Positions 1 through 6,198 of a stretch of DNA of 6,198 nucleotides are shown piece by piece. The DNA lies in NCBI GenBank assembly GCA_013695175.1, contig JACDAZ010000532.1:1-6198 (forward strand). Direction: 5' to 3'. The notes below the pieces were generated by a model. It was not told where the DNA came from and did no database searches. It worked only from the letters and a program-made list of their open reading frames with translations. The translations under genes were made by a program, and so were the position numbers. Source of the stretch: Flavisolibacter sp. Lineage in GTDB: Bacteria > Bacteroidota > Bacteroidia > Chitinophagales > Chitinophagaceae. The first letter of the stretch is position 1; every line of letters begins with the position of its first letter.

Positions 1-911
1 ATAAGAATCTCTTTTTCAGGTTCAAAAAAGAAATTTATTCCTTCCCAATAATCTGTAATGATACAAGCACCTGCACCTGCAGCTTCAAATACACGTGTAG
101 CAGGCGAAAAACCATATTTAGCCATGCTGTCCCTGCTTATGTTTAATACAGTTTTTGGGGAACAGTTAAAAGCATTATGATCTTTAGTATAGGTATGTCC
201 TACATAACTAATATTAGTTGATTTGTCTTTATCATGCCAGCCATTTCCACCAAGTAAAAATTTTTTACCAGGTAATTCTTCGGCTACTTTTAAAAAAAAC
301 TCTTCAACTCTGGCTTCCCTGTCGGGCAACCTGTTACCAAGAAAACTTAAGTCAGCTACAAATTTTTCTTCTTTGCCTACAGGATGATGTGTCTCCGGAT
401 CTAAAGCATTATAGATTGGGAAGCATTTTTTGGCTCCTAATGCTTTGTAAGCATTTACTACCGGATTACCACCGCCATAAGTAAGAATCAGATCGTATTG
501 AGGTATCAATTTTTTAAATGAATCGTCTATATTATTATGAACACGATCTAAAGTTGCAGGAGCGTCCACATCCCAAAAAACAGTGAATTTGTTATCCTGC
601 TTTATGGAAGCTATTTCTTTTTCCAGCAATTCATCAAATATTCCAACACCACTTGTTTTTACAATCACATCTGCTTCTAAAGCCTTTTCCAATGACTGGT
701 AAAGATCATTTTCATTTGGTTGGTAAATTACTACTCTCGCATATTCCGGATCAGGAATATCCCTGTTTTCCTGTCTTTCATAGGCATCAGGTTCATAAAA
801 TACAACCTGGTGACCACGTTGATGCATTGCTTTAATGATACCACGGTAATAAGTAGCAGCGCCATTCCAATATGCAGATACCAAACTAGATCCAAAAAAA
901 GCAAACTTCAT
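1..911 (-). CDS. CgeB-like glycosyltransferase, 3' end cut by window edge
   Basis: Reading leftward from the ATG at 909-911, the frame stays open for 303 codons to the window edge with no stop, so the C-terminus (probably some 60-70 residues, judged from CgeB-family length) is missing. The visible protein has a GT-B layout. The N-terminal Rossmann half begins MKFAFFGSS, followed by WNGAATYYRG (residues 15-24). An inter-domain stretch carries YNALDPETHHP (167-177) and DLSFLGNR (187-194). The C-terminal nucleotide-sugar-binding half carries GFSPATRVFEAAGAGACIITD near 267-287. This last block is the hallmark of the Glyco_trans_1_2/CgeB group. By family it should be a cytosolic glycosyltransferase; donor and acceptor are unknown. 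No signal peptide or membrane segment is visible. Its ATG directly abuts the stop codon of the upstream gene (0 nt), and the leader is A-rich without a clear Shine-Dalgarno site, so translation is probably coupled. The CgeB name comes from a Bacillus spore-coat gene and implies nothing about sporulation here. Confidence 0.85.
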   Translation of the reverse strand, partial: MKFAFFGSSLVSAYWNGAATYYRGIIKAMHQRGHQVVFYEPDAYERQENRDIPDPEYARVVIYQPNENDLYQSLEKALEADVIVKTSGVGIFDELLEKEIASIKQDNKFTVFWDVDAPATLDRVHNNIDDSFKKLIPQYDLILTYGGGNPVVNAYKALGAKKCFPIYNALDPETHHPVGKEEKFVADLSFLGNRLPDREARVEEFFLKVAEELPGKKFLLGGNGWHDKDKSTNISYVGHTYTKDHNAFNCSPKTVLNISRDSMAKYGFSPATRVFEAAGAGACIITDYWEGINFFFEPEKEIL

Positions 912-2027
912 TTATACAATGTCTTTTTTTAAACTATTTTTTACTCCTATCTCTTCACATATCTCATATAACTCATTTACACGGTGCGCACAGGTATGCT
1001 TAGCATGAATAGTTTTTAATCCATGTTCAGATATCTGTGTTGCAAAGGCTTCATCTTGTAATATCCTTTTCATGTTTTCCATCATCTCGTTTTTATTTTT
1101 CACCTGTAAGTAATCTTTACCGGCTTCAAATAAATGTTCAGAATCATTCCATGTTGAGGAAATTAAAGGAATGGCACAGGCCATAGCTTCAAAAGGTCGT
1201 ATTGTAGGAATTCCGGGCAGTGATTCAACATATGGTCTTCGCGGAACATGAACTGTAAATTTATATTTAGCAAAAACTTCTGGTGCTTTAAAATTGGGTA
1301 ACCATCCACCATATTCTATACCGGCTTCTTTCAAACTTTTTTTAGCATGCGCAGGATATCTTACACCATATACTTTTGCTTTCAGGTTTAATTCCCTTAC
1401 AGGCTCTATTAAAAATTGATGTAATTCCTTTGTTCTTTCATCATCCCCCCAATTACCAATCCATACAAGATCACCTTCATAGTCAGTTGTAGGTAATGGT
1501 TGAAAAATATTTATATCTGCAGCTTCGTGCCATGTCCACGCTTTTGTGGTCCATTCTTCTTTTAAATAAATTTCTTTTATTAATTCTCCAAACACCAGAA
1601 CACCATCATAATTAGAAAGGTCATATGATTTCATATTTTCTTTATCAGTAACTGCCCGGTGATGAGTATCGTGAAATAATAATTTAAATGGATATTTTTT
1701 TCTTTTATCTCCAATCTTTTTTACCAGTTCATGATCATTCCATTCATGAACCATCACCAGGTCAGCATCAAATAATAAATTATCCAGATTGATATTTTTC
1801 GGGTTATAAAAATTGGTTTTCAGATCCGGATAATAATTATGAAAATCTTCTAATGCAGTTTTACCCCCATCAGCTATTAAATTAGTCAGGCTCCATGAAT
1901 TTTCCGATTCATAAACCTCAACTATATTACCTCTTCTGATTAATTCAGTAGCTACACCTCTTAAAAAATGTGCATTGCCATGATTCCAATCTGAAAGAAG
2001 TGAATGATAAAATAACTTGATTTTCAT
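912..2027 (-). CDS. CgeB-like / GT-B glycosyltransferase
   Basis: This is a complete 371-residue protein, a normal length for a CgeB-type or GT4-like transferase. The N-terminal half opens with MKIKLFYHSL and DWNHGNAHFLRG (residues 13-24), which resembles the WNGAATYYRG element of the downstream gene. It also holds VHEWNDHE (93-100) and an unusual His-rich HDTHHR (119-124). The C-terminal donor-binding half has DLVWIGNWGDDER (186-198), then TIRPFEAMACAIPLIS (275-290) and HLFEAGKDYL (298-307), which match the RpFEamacG..li and lfe.gkdyl pattern of Glyco_trans_1_2. The family role is transfer of a sugar from an activated donor in the cytosol; the specific sugar is not predictable. The start is chosen because the ATG at 2025-2027 lies 1 nt after the stop of the upstream GT4 gene and the first beta-strand begins right there. 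The last 10-15 residues are Lys-rich and poorly conserved in appearance. It is clearly divergent from its neighbour at 1-911, so this is not a recent tandem duplication. Confidence 0.85.
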   Translation of the reverse strand: MKIKLFYHSLLSDWNHGNAHFLRGVATELIRRGNIVEVYESENSWSLTNLIADGGKTALEDFHNYYPDLKTNFYNPKNINLDNLLFDADLVMVHEWNDHELVKKIGDKRKKYPFKLLFHDTHHRAVTDKENMKSYDLSNYDGVLVFGELIKEIYLKEEWTTKAWTWHEAADINIFQPLPTTDYEGDLVWIGNWGDDERTKELHQFLIEPVRELNLKAKVYGVRYPAHAKKSLKEAGIEYGGWLPNFKAPEVFAKYKFTVHVPRRPYVESLPGIPTIRPFEAMACAIPLISSTWNDSEHLFEAGKDYLQVKNKNEMMENMKRILQDEAFATQISEHGLKTIHAKHTCAHRVNELYEICEEIGVKNSLKKDIV

Positions 2028-2028
2028 A

Positions 2029-3141
2029 TTAAGCTACTGCCGTTTTATTTTTTAAAGTCTTTTGCTGCAATTGCTGATATAGCTGCAGATAATTCTGTGC
2101 CATGGTATTTAATGAAAATGCTTGTGCATGTACAAAAGCTTTTTTAGCATATTCATTCAGTAAATCTTTGTTTTGTATAAGTTCATTAATATTGTCGGCA
2201 AGTGCTTTTGAATCTTCTGTATCTACATATTTAGCATTATTTCCCCATATCTCTTTTAAGGAATCAATATTGCCTAACACTAATGCACAACCAGACAAGG
2301 CAGCTTCCAGAACTGATAATCCAAATGGTTCGTATTTTGCCGGTAAACAATAGATAGCTGTAGTGGATAAATGCTCTGCAATTTCTTCTGAACTTAAAGA
2401 GCCTAAATACATTATATTTTCAGTATTTGTTTGTAATGCTGCATTATTTTTTTGTTCACCTGCCAACAGTACAGGTGCATTTATTTGAGGGGCTGCATTA
2501 ACAACCAGCTGAATATTTTTAGCTGCATCCCATATCCTGCCCATACTAAATACAGAAGGTTTTTTTGATGATGGATAAAATTTAGCTTCATCAGCAGCAT
2601 TATAAATTACTTTAGTAGGGGTTTGTACATTATAAATTTTGCGCAGGTAATTCAACATGGTTTGAGAAGGTGCAATTACTATGTCAGCAGCATCCAGCCC
2701 TTTTTTAACCCTCCAATAATACTCCTGGTATTCTTTAGGAGGATCTTCTTTTAAAACTTCCTTCCACCAGGAGTAAACATCTGAATGACCAACGACAATT
2801 GATGGTGCTTTAAAATTGAGTGAGCCATAACAAAATGCATTCAAATGAACCACATCCGGTTTTATAGATGCTTCCAATCTTTCCAGCCAATCGCAGGATT
2901 CATCTATATTACTCCATGGATTATCCATCCATTCCAGCATATAATCAGTTTCAAATACTTCTACATTTTCTAATTGCTCTGCTTCTTTTCTTTGCCAGTC
3001 CTTCATCCTGGCCCCGGTAGTTATCAAATGAAAAAATGCGTGATCTTTCAGTGACTTGCATAAATCTATTGAATAGGACCAAACACCACCAACAGTATCT
3101 GTGGTCATTAAAACCTGAATATGGGATCTAAATTTTGCCAT
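2029..3141 (-). CDS. GT4 family glycosyltransferase
   Basis: This 370-residue protein has the typical length and two-domain GT-B plan of retaining GT4 transferases. The N-terminal strand and glycine loop read IQVLMTTDTVGGVWSYS (residues 8-24). DVVHLNAF (96-103) and VVGHSDVYSWW (116-126) follow in the acceptor domain. A helix with DIVIAPSQ (153-160) leads to the linker IYNAADEAKFYP (179-190). The C-terminal domain has SMGRIWDAAKN (199-209) and the diagnostic E-x7-E element, E271-PFGLSVL-E279, expected to contact the donor nucleotide sugar. I see no membrane segment. The ATG at 3139-3141 lies inside the upstream Gfo/Idh gene (14 nt overlap). A later Met at residue 12 would delete the first beta-strand, so the overlapping start is preferred. 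The role is inferred as one sugar-addition step on the glycan built by this cluster; donor, acceptor and linkage are unknown. GT-B family assignment is strong, specificity is open. Confidence 0.9.
   Translation of the reverse strand: MAKFRSHIQVLMTTDTVGGVWSYSIDLCKSLKDHAFFHLITTGARMKDWQRKEAEQLENVEVFETDYMLEWMDNPWSNIDESCDWLERLEASIKPDVVHLNAFCYGSLNFKAPSIVVGHSDVYSWWKEVLKEDPPKEYQEYYWRVKKGLDAADIVIAPSQTMLNYLRKIYNVQTPTKVIYNAADEAKFYPSSKKPSVFSMGRIWDAAKNIQLVVNAAPQINAPVLLAGEQKNNAALQTNTENIMYLGSLSSEEIAEHLSTTAIYCLPAKYEPFGLSVLEAALSGCALVLGNIDSLKEIWGNNAKYVDTEDSKALADNINELIQNKDLLNEYAKKAFVHAQAFSLNTMAQNYLQLYQQLQQKTLKNKTAVA
3128..3141 (-). other. 14-nt gene overlap (Gfo/Idh 3' end with GT4 5' end)
   Basis: The ATG of the GT4 gene (3139-3141) lies upstream of the TAG stop (3128-3130) of the Gfo/Idh gene in a different frame. 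No Shine-Dalgarno-like sequence is visible just upstream (AT-rich, GTAGATAAAATCT), so reinitiation or coupled translation is likely. This is the only true overlap in the cluster; the other junctions are +5, 0, +1 and 0 nt. Confidence 0.85.
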
Positions 3142-4132
3142 AGATTTTATCTACTATTTCAGCTGATGATAAATATTGAATTGCTTCTGGTTTATAATTA
3201 TTTGACTGGGATAAAGTTTTAATCCATTCTATCAAAGCCCGTCCACCCCATTCATCAGGAGGTTGTGAAAGAATTTCTTTTTTTGTGCCCCAATACCTTT
3301 CTCCCACAAAATCATAGAATGATCCATTGATATTTTTTAGTGCAACACCGCCCTTAGTACCATAAAAAGCTACTTCAATGATGGCCTCTTTTCCAGCTTG
3401 TAAATTCCATGAACATGCTAGAGATGCTGTAATATCATCTTCCAGTTTTATGCTGGCAATAGCAAAATCTTCAACGATATTTTTTCCCTTTGATGAAATT
3501 CCTTTTGAATAAAGATTACTTGAAACATGTATAACTTGCGGAAAATCAAGCGCAACCAGCATAAGATCAATTAAATGAATACCAAGATCTAATACACATC
3601 CGCCACCGGCTAACTCTTTATTGTAAAACCAGGCTTTATCAGGACCATATGCATTATGGAATTTAAGATCAACAGCAAATATTTTTCCCAATTCACCTGA
3701 TTTTACAACAGAACAAATTTTTTGAAAAGCATCAGTATATCTATATGAAAAATCAACTCCTAAAAGTTTATTGCTTTGTTCTGCTGTTTTAAGAATTTTA
3801 ATAACTTCTTCTGCATTTCTTCCTAAAGGTTTTTGACAAAAAACTGCTTTATTATTTTGAAGTGCTTCAATACATTGATCCATATGTAAAGCACTAGGGC
3901 TTGCAATGACAATACCATCTATTTCTGTACCTGAAACAGCTTCATTAAAGGAAGAAGTAAAAGTGGCCCCAGGTATCATTTTCTTTGCTTCTGAAAGACA
4001 ATCTTCAGATGGGTCATACACAATTTCTACATCAGCAAGTGTACTGTCTGCAGCAGCTTTCATACGATGGCGTCCGATCCATCCCACTCCAATAAAGGAT
4101 AATTTAGGTTTTATATTTATGAGGGTATCCAT
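3128..4132 (-). CDS. Gfo/Idh/MocA family NAD(P)-dependent sugar oxidoreductase
   Basis: This 334-residue protein has the usual length for the family. The N-terminal Rossmann domain starts LSFIGVGWIGRHR, with the dinucleotide loop G15-x-G17-x-x-G20. IVIASPSALH (74-83) and FCQKPLG (98-104) follow; the last is the family EKP motif with Gln in place of the more common Glu and the catalytic Lys at 101. The C-terminal alpha/beta domain holds GELGK (146-150) and GGGCVLDLGIHLID (176-189), where Asp182 and His186 are the expected substrate/catalytic positions. These enzymes oxidise or reduce a hydroxyl/keto group on sugars, sugar nucleotides or inositols using a nicotinamide cofactor. The protein looks catalytically intact and cytosolic. 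Its ATG directly follows the stop of the MDR dehydrogenase gene (TAAATG, 0 nt), and its TAG overlaps the next gene by 14 nt. The tight pairing with the MDR gene suggests the two act on consecutive steps of the same sugar. Substrate is unknown. Confidence 0.9.
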   Translation of the reverse strand: MDTLINIKPKLSFIGVGWIGRHRMKAAADSTLADVEIVYDPSEDCLSEAKKMIPGATFTSSFNEAVSGTEIDGIVIASPSALHMDQCIEALQNNKAVFCQKPLGRNAEEVIKILKTAEQSNKLLGVDFSYRYTDAFQKICSVVKSGELGKIFAVDLKFHNAYGPDKAWFYNKELAGGGCVLDLGIHLIDLMLVALDFPQVIHVSSNLYSKGISSKGKNIVEDFAIASIKLEDDITASLACSWNLQAGKEAIIEVAFYGTKGGVALKNINGSFYDFVGERYWGTKKEILSQPPDEWGGRALIEWIKTLSQSNNYKPEAIQYLSSAEIVDKIYGKI

Positions 4133-5089
4133 TTATCTTATTTCAATTAATGCTTTCATAAATCCATCGGGTCTGGTTGCTGTAAGTTCAAATCCTTTAT
4201 TAATATCTTCTAAACTAACAATATGGGTATAAAGTAATTCCGGGTTTAAAGTTCCATCAACTACTGCATTAACCGCATTTTTTATACCTGATATATATTT
4301 TTTCGGATCTCTTTCATGTGCATTAATAACATCAATTCCTTTCCAGTTCCATTTTTGAAAATCAACTTTTCGCAATCCCTCCTGGTGATAACCTGCAATA
4401 ATAAATTTACCTCCTTCTGCAATAATCCCGGTCGCTATATCAATTGCTTCTTGTTTGCCTGTAGCTTCTATAACGCGGGAGCACATATTTCCACCTGTGA
4501 TTTCTTGTATTTTTCCTGCTATTTCCCATGTATTTGTTATAGGAATTAATTCATCAGCACCATATTTAGTTGCAAATTCCAATGAAAACCGGCGCTTTGA
4601 AATGGCGATGACCTTAGCACCTTTTTGTTTACACAACTGGCATAACAATGCTCCTAAAAAACCAATTCCAATTATTGCTACTGTATCTTGTTCTGATATA
4701 TCGCTACGTTCAAAAATATTCATAGCACAACCTAAAGGCTCACCTGGAAACGGCTGTTTATTTAATGCTTCGGGAAGTGCAATTACGTTTTCCTGATTTA
4801 TAATATCATAATCAGCATAGGCATGATAGGAGAGGAAAGCTACTCTGTCACCTGGTTTAAAATCATTAACCATTTCTCCCTTACTTTCAACAATACCCCA
4901 TCCTTCATGACCGGGGGAACCAGGTTCCTGAGGATAATTAAACCATTCACGTCCCTCCCAAAGCGGAATACTTGATGTACAAATACCACAACCTTCAACC
5001 TTTACTTTTATTTGTTGTTGTTGAATTTGGGGTGTAGGAATATTTCTTAATTCAAAAGTTTTTGGTTTAGTAAGAATAGCGGCTCTCAT
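4133..5089 (-). CDS. medium-chain (zinc-type) alcohol/sugar dehydrogenase
   Basis: This is a 318-residue MDR-superfamily protein, short for the zinc alcohol dehydrogenase group (about 340-370). The N-terminal GroES-like domain has GCGIC with Cys37, then GSPGHEGWG with His61-Glu62, then GDRVAF (80-85). EPLGCAMN starts at Glu117. Cys37, His61/Glu62 and Glu117 are plausible catalytic-zinc ligands. The four-cysteine structural-zinc loop normally found after the GDRV segment is missing, which accounts for much of the short length. The Rossmann domain carries GIGFLG (141-146) and EATGKQEAID (208-217). The usual Asp/His after GICxx is replaced (GICTSS). The family oxidises alcohols with NAD(P)+, or catalyses the reverse; in this context a sugar or cyclitol hydroxyl is likely, but that is inference. 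It starts 5 nt after the SDR stop and abuts the Gfo/Idh start. A four-Gln run (residues 23-26) is encoded by a short CAA repeat. No signal or membrane segments. Confidence 0.88.
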   Translation of the reverse strand: MRAAILTKPKTFELRNIPTPQIQQQQIKVKVEGCGICTSSIPLWEGREWFNYPQEPGSPGHEGWGIVESKGEMVNDFKPGDRVAFLSYHAYADYDIINQENVIALPEALNKQPFPGEPLGCAMNIFERSDISEQDTVAIIGIGFLGALLCQLCKQKGAKVIAISKRRFSLEFATKYGADELIPITNTWEIAGKIQEITGGNMCSRVIEATGKQEAIDIATGIIAEGGKFIIAGYHQEGLRKVDFQKWNWKGIDVINAHERDPKKYISGIKNAVNAVVDGTLNPELLYTHIVSLEDINKGFELTATRPDGFMKALIEIR

Positions 5090-5094
5090 AGTAT

Positions 5095-6198
5095 TTAATT
5101 AATGGGAACCAATCTATTTGAATAGATTTTATTTATTTTTTTATGCTCAGGAATTTCTACATTTTGTACAATCCAGTTATATAATTTTTGAATGCCTTCT
5201 TTTGTAGAAACTTTAGGTAACCAGCCCGTGGCTGATTGAAATAAATTAATATCCGATACATAATATTTCTGATCCCCTGTTCGCCACTCTGAGAAATTGT
5301 ATAAAGGTTTTGTTCCTGATACTTTTTCTATGAGATCAACAAATTCCAGTAGACTAACAGTGTTTTTAACACCGCCACCAATATTAAAAGCTTTACCTGA
5401 TAAATTATTTATTTTTTCCTGTGCTAATTGCAAAGCATTTATTAGATCATCAACAAAAAGAATATCCCTTACCTGCTTACCATCTCCATATAATACAATG
5501 GGATTTTTCTTGAGAGATTGAATTAAGAAATGCGCCACCCAACCCTGGTCTTCTGTACCAAATTGATGGGGACCATATACACAACTCATTCTAAAAACTA
5601 CTGTTTTCAGTCCAAATGTTCGGCTATAATCAATTATATATTGATCAGCAATTCCTTTTGAACATCCATACGGACTATAAAAATCCAGATTATGGTCTTC
5701 ATTAATACCATTATTGCGATACTGTGTGTTTTCCGGATAATAACGGGTGCCATTCATTATTATATCCAAATGTTTTAATTCACCATACACTTTATTTGTA
5801 GAAGTAAAAACAAGTGAAGGTTTATGATCTGAATGACGAATTGCTTCAAGCAGGTTTAATGTTCCCTGTGCATTTACATCAAAATCATAAAATGGATCTA
5901 ACAAGCTTGATGTTACTGCAACCTGGGCGGCAAAATGAAATACCTGGTCAGCACCTTTCACCGCTTCCTTTAACGCTGTCCTGTTACGTACATCGGCAAT
6001 CATTACATGCAGCTTTTCAGGGTATTTTTCTTTTAGCCAAATAAGATTATTTTCAACGCCGGCCCTTGACAGATTGTCAAAAACCATAACAGATTTCCCT
6101 TCAGACAATATTTTGTCTGCAAGGTTTACACCAATGAAACCAGCACCACCTGTTATTAATGAATATGATTCTTCAATTTTATTTCTTGTATCATGTAC
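5095..6198 (-). CDS. extended-SDR nucleotide-sugar epimerase, CDP-paratose/tyvelose 2-epimerase-like (5' partial)
   Basis: The frame is open from the stop at 5095-5097 to the right edge (367 residues visible) and has no ATG in the visible 5' part, so the start lies outside. An apparent TTG start at 6108 would remove the NAD-binding loop GGAGFIG, encoded at 6130-6150 (residues 17-23 from the first visible codon). Other landmarks: FDNLSR (40-45); HFAAQVAVTSS (89-99); TSTNKVYG (132-139); YSPYGCSK with catalytic Tyr177 and Lys181; VYGPHQFGTEDQGWV (207-221); GKQVRDILFVDD (240-251); and AFNIGGG (270-276). The TSTNKVYG, SPYGCSKG and DQGWV blocks closely recall the Salmonella TyvE (CDP-paratose 2-epimerase) as I remember it, more than generic GalE. 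By that likeness it would bind NAD and epimerise a nucleotide-linked sugar in the cytosol. The actual substrate is not proven, since no CDP-paratose biosynthesis gene is visible. At least 12 residues precede the first beta-strand, a modest N-terminal extension. Confidence 0.88.
   Translation of the reverse strand, partial: VHDTRNKIEESYSLITGGAGFIGVNLADKILSEGKSVMVFDNLSRAGVENNLIWLKEKYPEKLHVMIADVRNRTALKEAVKGADQVFHFAAQVAVTSSLLDPFYDFDVNAQGTLNLLEAIRHSDHKPSLVFTSTNKVYGELKHLDIIMNGTRYYPENTQYRNNGINEDHNLDFYSPYGCSKGIADQYIIDYSRTFGLKTVVFRMSCVYGPHQFGTEDQGWVAHFLIQSLKKNPIVLYGDGKQVRDILFVDDLINALQLAQEKINNLSGKAFNIGGGVKNTVSLLEFVDLIEKVSGTKPLYNFSEWRTGDQKYYVSDINLFQSATGWLPKVSTKEGIQKLYNWIVQNVEIPEHKKINKIYSNRLVPIN

Larger units (their letters stand above)
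1..6198 (-). other. operon segment: nucleotide-sugar modification plus glycosyltransferases
   Basis: All six genes run leftward with no intergenic gap over 5 nt. The order is SDR epimerase, MDR dehydrogenase, Gfo/Idh oxidoreductase, GT4, CgeB-like GT, CgeB-like GT. Three sugar-modifying enzymes come first and three transferases follow, as is usual in exopolysaccharide, O-antigen or protein-glycosylation clusters. No promoter or terminator fits inside; both ends of the operon are outside the window. No flippase, polymerase, priming transferase or export gene is visible, so the kind of glycan is undecided. Confidence 0.8.

Noticed and set aside
218..932. Plus-strand open frames at 218-484, 653-835 and 720-932
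   Set aside because: They lie antisense within the well-supported CgeB-like gene at 1-911 (the last crossing slightly into the next gene), and their translations show no recognisable domain.
921..944. T-rich stretch around 921-944 as a terminator
   Set aside because: It encodes the Lys-rich C-terminal tail of the 912-2027 gene on the minus strand, has no obvious stable hairpin beside it, and the next gene starts immediately.
1..2027. Spore-maturation function implied by CgeB similarity
   Set aside because: The similarity is to the glycosyltransferase fold; the context is a sugar-synthesis cluster in a probably non-sporulating Bacteroidota-like genome.
2102..2353. Plus-strand open frame at 2102-2353
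   Set aside because: Antisense to the conserved C-terminal half of the GT4 gene, including the E-x7-E region; no independent evidence of coding.
3906..4796. Plus-strand open frames at 3906-4232, 4316-4549 and 4455-4796
   Set aside because: Antisense shadows of the Gfo/Idh and MDR genes; Cys-rich or low-complexity translations without family features.
5012..5023. (TTG)4 trinucleotide repeat as a phase-variation site
   Set aside because: It is only four units, is in frame (encodes four Gln), and length change would not shift the reading frame.
5297..6044. Plus-strand open frames at 5297-5521 and 5814-6044
   Set aside because: Antisense to the SDR gene, whose motifs are continuous through these regions.
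6106..6108. TTG as the start of the SDR gene
   Set aside because: The same frame continues upstream without stop and encodes the essential GGAGFIG cofactor loop, so the TTG is an internal Leu codon.
1..6198. Mobile element, CRISPR, tRNA/rRNA or defence system
   Set aside because: I saw no transposase or integrase, inverted terminal repeats, regularly spaced repeats, RNA-gene signatures or effector domains; coding sequence covers essentially the entire window.

Overview
The window lies entirely inside one densely packed, leftward-transcribed (minus-strand) cluster for nucleotide-sugar modification and glycan assembly. Six genes fill it. In transcription order, from the right edge to the left, they are: an extended-SDR nucleotide-sugar epimerase resembling CDP-paratose/tyvelose 2-epimerase (start lies off the right edge); a medium-chain zinc-type dehydrogenase; a Gfo/Idh/MocA oxidoreductase; a GT4-type glycosyltransferase; a CgeB-like glycosyltransferase; and a second CgeB-like glycosyltransferase cut by the left edge. 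Junction spacings in that order are +5, 0, -14, +1 and 0 nt. I therefore read it as a piece of a single operon with probable translational coupling. It has no room for internal promoters, terminators or RNA genes, and I see none.

The DNA is AT-rich (G+C by eye about one third). None of the five visible start codons has a clear AGGAGG-type ribosome-binding site upstream; the leaders are A/T-rich. These traits together with the protein style suggest Bacteroidota, perhaps Chitinophagaceae-like. This is inference; no taxonomic marker gene is present.

Functionally, the first three genes look like a sugar-building module. The SDR would epimerise or otherwise modify a nucleotide-bound sugar. The MDR and Gfo/Idh pair could carry out a coupled oxidation and reduction. 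The next three are putative glycosyltransferases that would add sugars in sequence. No protein shows a signal peptide or transmembrane segment, so the encoded part is cytosolic. Flippase, polymerase and export genes, if any, are outside the window. The glycan, its acceptor and the exact sugar cannot be named from this sequence.

There is no evidence for a mobile element, CRISPR array, defence system or non-coding RNA. The most interesting points are the gene combination itself (a TyvE-like epimerase with a split MDR + Gfo/Idh pair and two divergent CgeB-like transferases), the coupling of all visible junctions, and the right-hand gene's true 5' extension beyond an apparent TTG start at 6108.
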